Positions 61,264-64,000 of a stretch of DNA of 64,000 nt are shown piece by piece. Location of the stretch: contig PNKH01000017.1 in the NCBI GenBank assembly GCA_013822345.1, positions 23,215-87,214 of the forward strand, written 5' to 3'. Positions within the stretch are counted from its first letter, which is position 1; the number at the start of each line of letters is the position of its first letter. The notes under the pieces were generated by a model. That model did no database searches. It was not told the DNA's origin and saw only the letters and a list, made by a program, of their open reading frames with translations. The stretch comes from Isosphaera sp. GTDB lineage: Bacteria > Planctomycetota > Planctomycetia > Gemmatales > Gemmataceae. The translations under genes and the position numbers were made by a program.

Positions 61264-63543
61264 ATGCGTCCCAGGGTTAGACTCCTCGGCTGCGCGGTCG
61301 CGGCCCTCCTCGTGTTGCTCGCGGCCGCTAATGGCGGATGGGCCGCAGACCCCAAGCCCAATTTCGTGTTCGTCTACTCCGACGACCACCGCTGGGACGC
61401 GATGGGCGTGGTGCAGAAGGAACAGGGCAAGGCGGCCCGGTTTCCGTGGTTCAAGTCCCCCAACCTGGACCGGCTCGGGACCGGGGGCGTGCGGTTCCGC
61501 AACGCCTTCGTCACCCTGTCGCTGTGCGCCCCGAGCCGGGCGGCGTTCCTGACCGGGCGGTACAACCACGCGAACGGCATCACCAACAACAGCAAGCCGT
61601 TCCCGGCGGACGCCGTCACCCACGCGACGCTGTTGCGCGAGGCCGGGTACAAGACCGCGTACGTCGGCAAGTGGCACATGGGCAACCAGAAGGGGCCGCG
61701 GCCGGGGTTCGACTACTCGGCCAGTTTCATCGGCCAAGGGCAGTACAACGACTGCCCGTTCGAGATCGACGGCAAGCCCACCCCGACCAAGGGTTGGGTC
61801 GATGCCGTCAGCACCGATTACGCCATCGGTTGGATGAAGCAGAACCGCGACAAGCCGTTCTCGCTGGTCCTCGGGCTGAAGAGCCCGCACGGCCCGCGCG
61901 GCGGGAACGCCCTGCCGGAGCACCTGCGGAAGCTGTACGCCAACGAAACCACCCGCCCGACCCCGAACTGCGGGGTGCCGGCCGTGTTCCACCAGAAGGA
62001 CCCGAAGACCGACCAGTTCCCGCTCGGCCTCGCCGACAACGCCGCCCACCTGGACTACCTGCGGCACGTCGCGGGCGTGGACGAGCAGGTCGGCCGGCTG
62101 CTCGACGCGCTCGACGAGTTGAAACTGTCCGACGACACGGTCGTCGTGTATGCGAGTGATAACGGCTACTTCCTCGGCGAGCACAACTCCGGGGACAAGC
62201 GGGCGCTGTACGACGAGTCGCTTCGCATCCCGTTCCTGGTCCGCTACCCGCGGCTGTTCGGGAAAGGGAAGACGGTAGACGAGATGGTGCTGAACATCGA
62301 CCTCGCCCCGACCCTCCTCGACCTGGCCGGGGTGCCCATTCCCAAAGAGATGCAAGGGGCAAGTTGGAAGGAGCTGGCCGCGGGCCGCAAGCCGGCGAAC
62401 TGGCGCACCTCGTTCTTCGCCGAGTACTACAAGGAACTCGGGAACGTCCCCACCTGCTACGCCATCCGCACCACCGCCCACAAACTCGTCAAGTACCCCG
62501 GCCGCCCGGAGTGGACGGAGGTGTTCGACCTCACCGCCGACCCCTACGAGGTCAAGAACCTCGCCTCCGACGCGAAGCTGACCGCGAAGCTGGAAGGCGA
62601 GTTGGCCGCGCTCGTCAAGGACGTGGGGTACACGGAACCAAAAGCCGCCGACCCGCCAAAGAAACAGGCCGCAGCCCTGCCGGTCATCGACACTCACGTC
62701 CACCTGTGGGACATCGAGCGGCGGGACGGCCTCGGGTGGATCGCCGCCGACAACAAGGTGCTGAACCGGTCGTTCCTGCCGAAGGACCACCGGCCGCTCG
62801 CCGCCGCGAACGGGGTGGGTGCGGTCGTCGTCGTCCAGGCCGGGCAGAGCCTCGCGGACAACCAGTGGAACCTAGACGTCACGGCCAAGGACAAGGACCT
62901 GTACCGCGGGGTCGTCGGGAACCTGTCCAAGGTGATCGGCACCGACGAGTTCGTCCCCCTGTTCGAGAAGTTGTGCAAGGACGAGCGCTACGTCGGCTAC
63001 CGCCTCTCGGGCCGGTACCAGAAGACTCTGACCGACGACTTCTTCCGCCACCTCGAACTGACGGCGAAGGCCGGCCGGAGTGTCGATCTGCTGCTGAACG
63101 AGAAGGAGTACTCGCTCGCCGACGCGGCCGAAATCGCCCGCCGGGTGCCGAAACCGAAAATCATCCTCGACCACTTCGGCAACGTCGAGTTGACCGACCG
63201 CGCGCTCGAATCCGAATGGATGAAGAAGTTCAAGGAGGTGGCGAAGCACCCGAACGCGTACTGCAAAGTGTCCGCGTTGTACGGCCGGGTGAAGCAGCAG
63301 CCCGCGCCCAAATCGCTCGACTTCTACAAGCCCATCCTCGACCTGGTGTTCGAGGCCTTTGGCGAGGATCGCATCGTGTTCGGCAGCGACTGGCCGGTGT
63401 CCGAGGCGACCGCCGATTACGCGGCGGTGCTCGGCCTTGTGAAGGGGTATTTTGCCGACAAGGTCCAGACCGTCACGAACAAGGTGTTCTGCCGGAATGC
63501 GGCGAGGTTCTACGGCATTGCGGAGCCGAAAGGCAAGGAATAA
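61264..63543 (+). CDS. sulfatase-amidohydrolase fusion
   Basis: 759 aa with a signal peptide. The N-terminal sulfatase (about 30-460) has FVYSDDHRWDAMG, LCAPSRAAFLTGRYN (Cys88 in C-x-P-S-R), YVGKWHMGN and VVYASDNGYFLGEH. A short linker (EPKAADPPKKQAA) leads to an amidohydrolase-2 domain (about 472-755): VIDTHVHLWD (Asp476, His478, His480), KIILDHFGNV and RIVFGSDWPVSE. Both domains keep their key residues, so two sequential reactions on one sulfated glycan-derived or lactone-containing substrate are plausible. The continuous frame leaves no stop between the domains. Confidence 0.85.
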   Translation: MRPRVRLLGCAVAALLVLLAAANGGWAADPKPNFVFVYSDDHRWDAMGVVQKEQGKAARFPWFKSPNLDRLGTGGVRFRNAFVTLSLCAPSRAAFLTGRYNHANGITNNSKPFPADAVTHATLLREAGYKTAYVGKWHMGNQKGPRPGFDYSASFIGQGQYNDCPFEIDGKPTPTKGWVDAVSTDYAIGWMKQNRDKPFSLVLGLKSPHGPRGGNALPEHLRKLYANETTRPTPNCGVPAVFHQKDPKTDQFPLGLADNAAHLDYLRHVAGVDEQVGRLLDALDELKLSDDTVVVYASDNGYFLGEHNSGDKRALYDESLRIPFLVRYPRLFGKGKTVDEMVLNIDLAPTLLDLAGVPIPKEMQGASWKELAAGRKPANWRTSFFAEYYKELGNVPTCYAIRTTAHKLVKYPGRPEWTEVFDLTADPYEVKNLASDAKLTAKLEGELAALVKDVGYTEPKAADPPKKQAAALPVIDTHVHLWDIERRDGLGWIAADNKVLNRSFLPKDHRPLAAANGVGAVVVVQAGQSLADNQWNLDVTAKDKDLYRGVVGNLSKVIGTDEFVPLFEKLCKDERYVGYRLSGRYQKTLTDDFFRHLELTAKAGRSVDLLLNEKEYSLADAAEIARRVPKPKIILDHFGNVELTDRALESEWMKKFKEVAKHPNAYCKVSALYGRVKQQPAPKSLDFYKPILDLVFEAFGEDRIVFGSDWPVSEATADYAAVLGLVKGYFADKVQTVTNKVFCRNAARFYGIAEPKGKE

Positions 63544-63702
63544 CGTCGTCTTCGTCATTCTGAGCCTGGATCACGAAAATCCGACTTATCGCTCCGCCGG
63601 CCGCGACTTCCGGCTGACCGACGTCAACGGGAAGCTGGCGATGGAGATTCGTTCGTGAATCGACACACGGCCATCCGTCAGCAACACCAAGGGAGCCAAC
63701 TC

Positions 63703-64000
63703 GTGAAACGCCTCTTCCACCTTGCCATCCCGCTATTGCTGGTGTTGCATTGCGCGTCGCGGGTCGCCGCCGCGGAGGCGGATGTGGTCGTCTACGGCTC
63801 CACCCCGGGCGGCTTCTGCGCCGCCATCGCCGCGGCCCGCGAGGGTGCGTCCGTTATCCTCCTCGAACCGACCGACCACCTCGGGGCGATGTCCACCGGC
63901 GGCCTCAGCCATTGCGACTCCAATCAGATGGTGCGCAACACGCTCATGGGGCTGTTCCACGAATGGCACACCCGCGTGGTGAAGGACTATACCGACCGCG
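63703..64000 (+). CDS. FAD-dependent oxidoreductase, truncated by the window end
   Basis: At least 99 codons from GTG 63703. Signal peptide (RLFHLAIPLLLVLHCASRVA), then the FAD-binding start ADVVVYGSTPGGFCAAIAAA with a GxxPGG dinucleotide motif variant, followed by EGASVILLEPTDHLGAMSTG and GLSHCDSNQ. This matches the FAD_oxidored family of secreted flavoproteins common in planctomycete sulfatase clusters. The 3' end is outside the window. A short non-conserved frame precedes it at 63544-63658. Confidence 0.8.
   Translation, partial: MKRLFHLAIPLLLVLHCASRVAAAEADVVVYGSTPGGFCAAIAAAREGASVILLEPTDHLGAMSTGGLSHCDSNQMVRNTLMGLFHEWHTRVVKDYTDR

Noticed and set aside
63452..63658. 68-aa frame before the FAD-dependent oxidoreductase
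   Set aside because: Its first half overlaps the amidohydrolase domain in another frame. The rest (VVFVILSLDHENPTYRSAGR) could be the end of a decayed gene but cannot be supported.

Overview
The window looks like chromosome of a Gemmataceae-type planctomycete. The DNA is very GC-rich, and the gene content is characteristic of that group: a PVC-type CxxCH membrane-bound dehydrogenase, a DUF1592-type cytochrome paired with a DUF1552 protein, a DUF1080 protein, secreted sulfatases, a PEP-CTERM protein, Tat-exported Gfo/Idh oxidoreductases, and sigma/anti-sigma modules. No rRNA gene or CRISPR array is visible. All family assignments come from motif recognition; no database search was run.

Region 1 (1-28.9 kb) is ordinary chromosome. 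It holds a tandem pair of basic/acidic membrane proteins, a PEP-CTERM protein, an HD hydrolase, a 1516-aa coiled-coil membrane protein, a decayed Rpn-like gene, a GNAT, an ECF sigma / anti-sigma operon, CorA, and a secreted catabolic cluster (PmoA-like, two alpha/beta hydrolases, ceramidase-like, DUF1080, PVC dehydrogenase, Gfo/Idh). The gaps are studded with long near-perfect palindromes. Four of them share one core.

Region 2 (28,891-54,276) is a 25.3-kb integrative element. It is bounded by an exact 44-bp direct repeat that corresponds to the 3' half of a tRNA-Arg(CCG). A tyrosine integrase lies against the right repeat. A replication/excision operon (AlpA-like excisionase, ParB-TOPRIM fusion, primase-helicase) precedes it. 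The cargo is the most interesting part: two paralogous giant proteins with a Lon-like Ser/Lys protease domain, a NACHT ATPase and C-terminal HEAT repeats. They surround a ThiF (E1-like) gene with a 61-codon partner, an element-borne ECF sigma factor, and a sigma-region-2-only protein. A GTPase/membrane-protein operon follows. The same two-block promoter motif (GAAGR-N16-CGTAMY) precedes the first NACHT gene, the sigma/NACHT-2 operon and the ThiF operon. This suggests one ECF-controlled regulon, plausibly an anti-phage or inter-element conflict system.

Region 3 (54.6-64 kb) is chromosome again, with apparently lower GC. It carries a DUF1592/DUF1552 pair, a sialate O-acetylesterase-like SGNH enzyme, a sulfatase, a sulfatase-amidohydrolase fusion and the start of an FAD-dependent oxidoreductase, all on the + strand.

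A second striking point is that the integrase reading frame runs straight through the attachment site. The left end of the element carries an in-frame extension, so excision is predicted to replace the integrase C-terminus.
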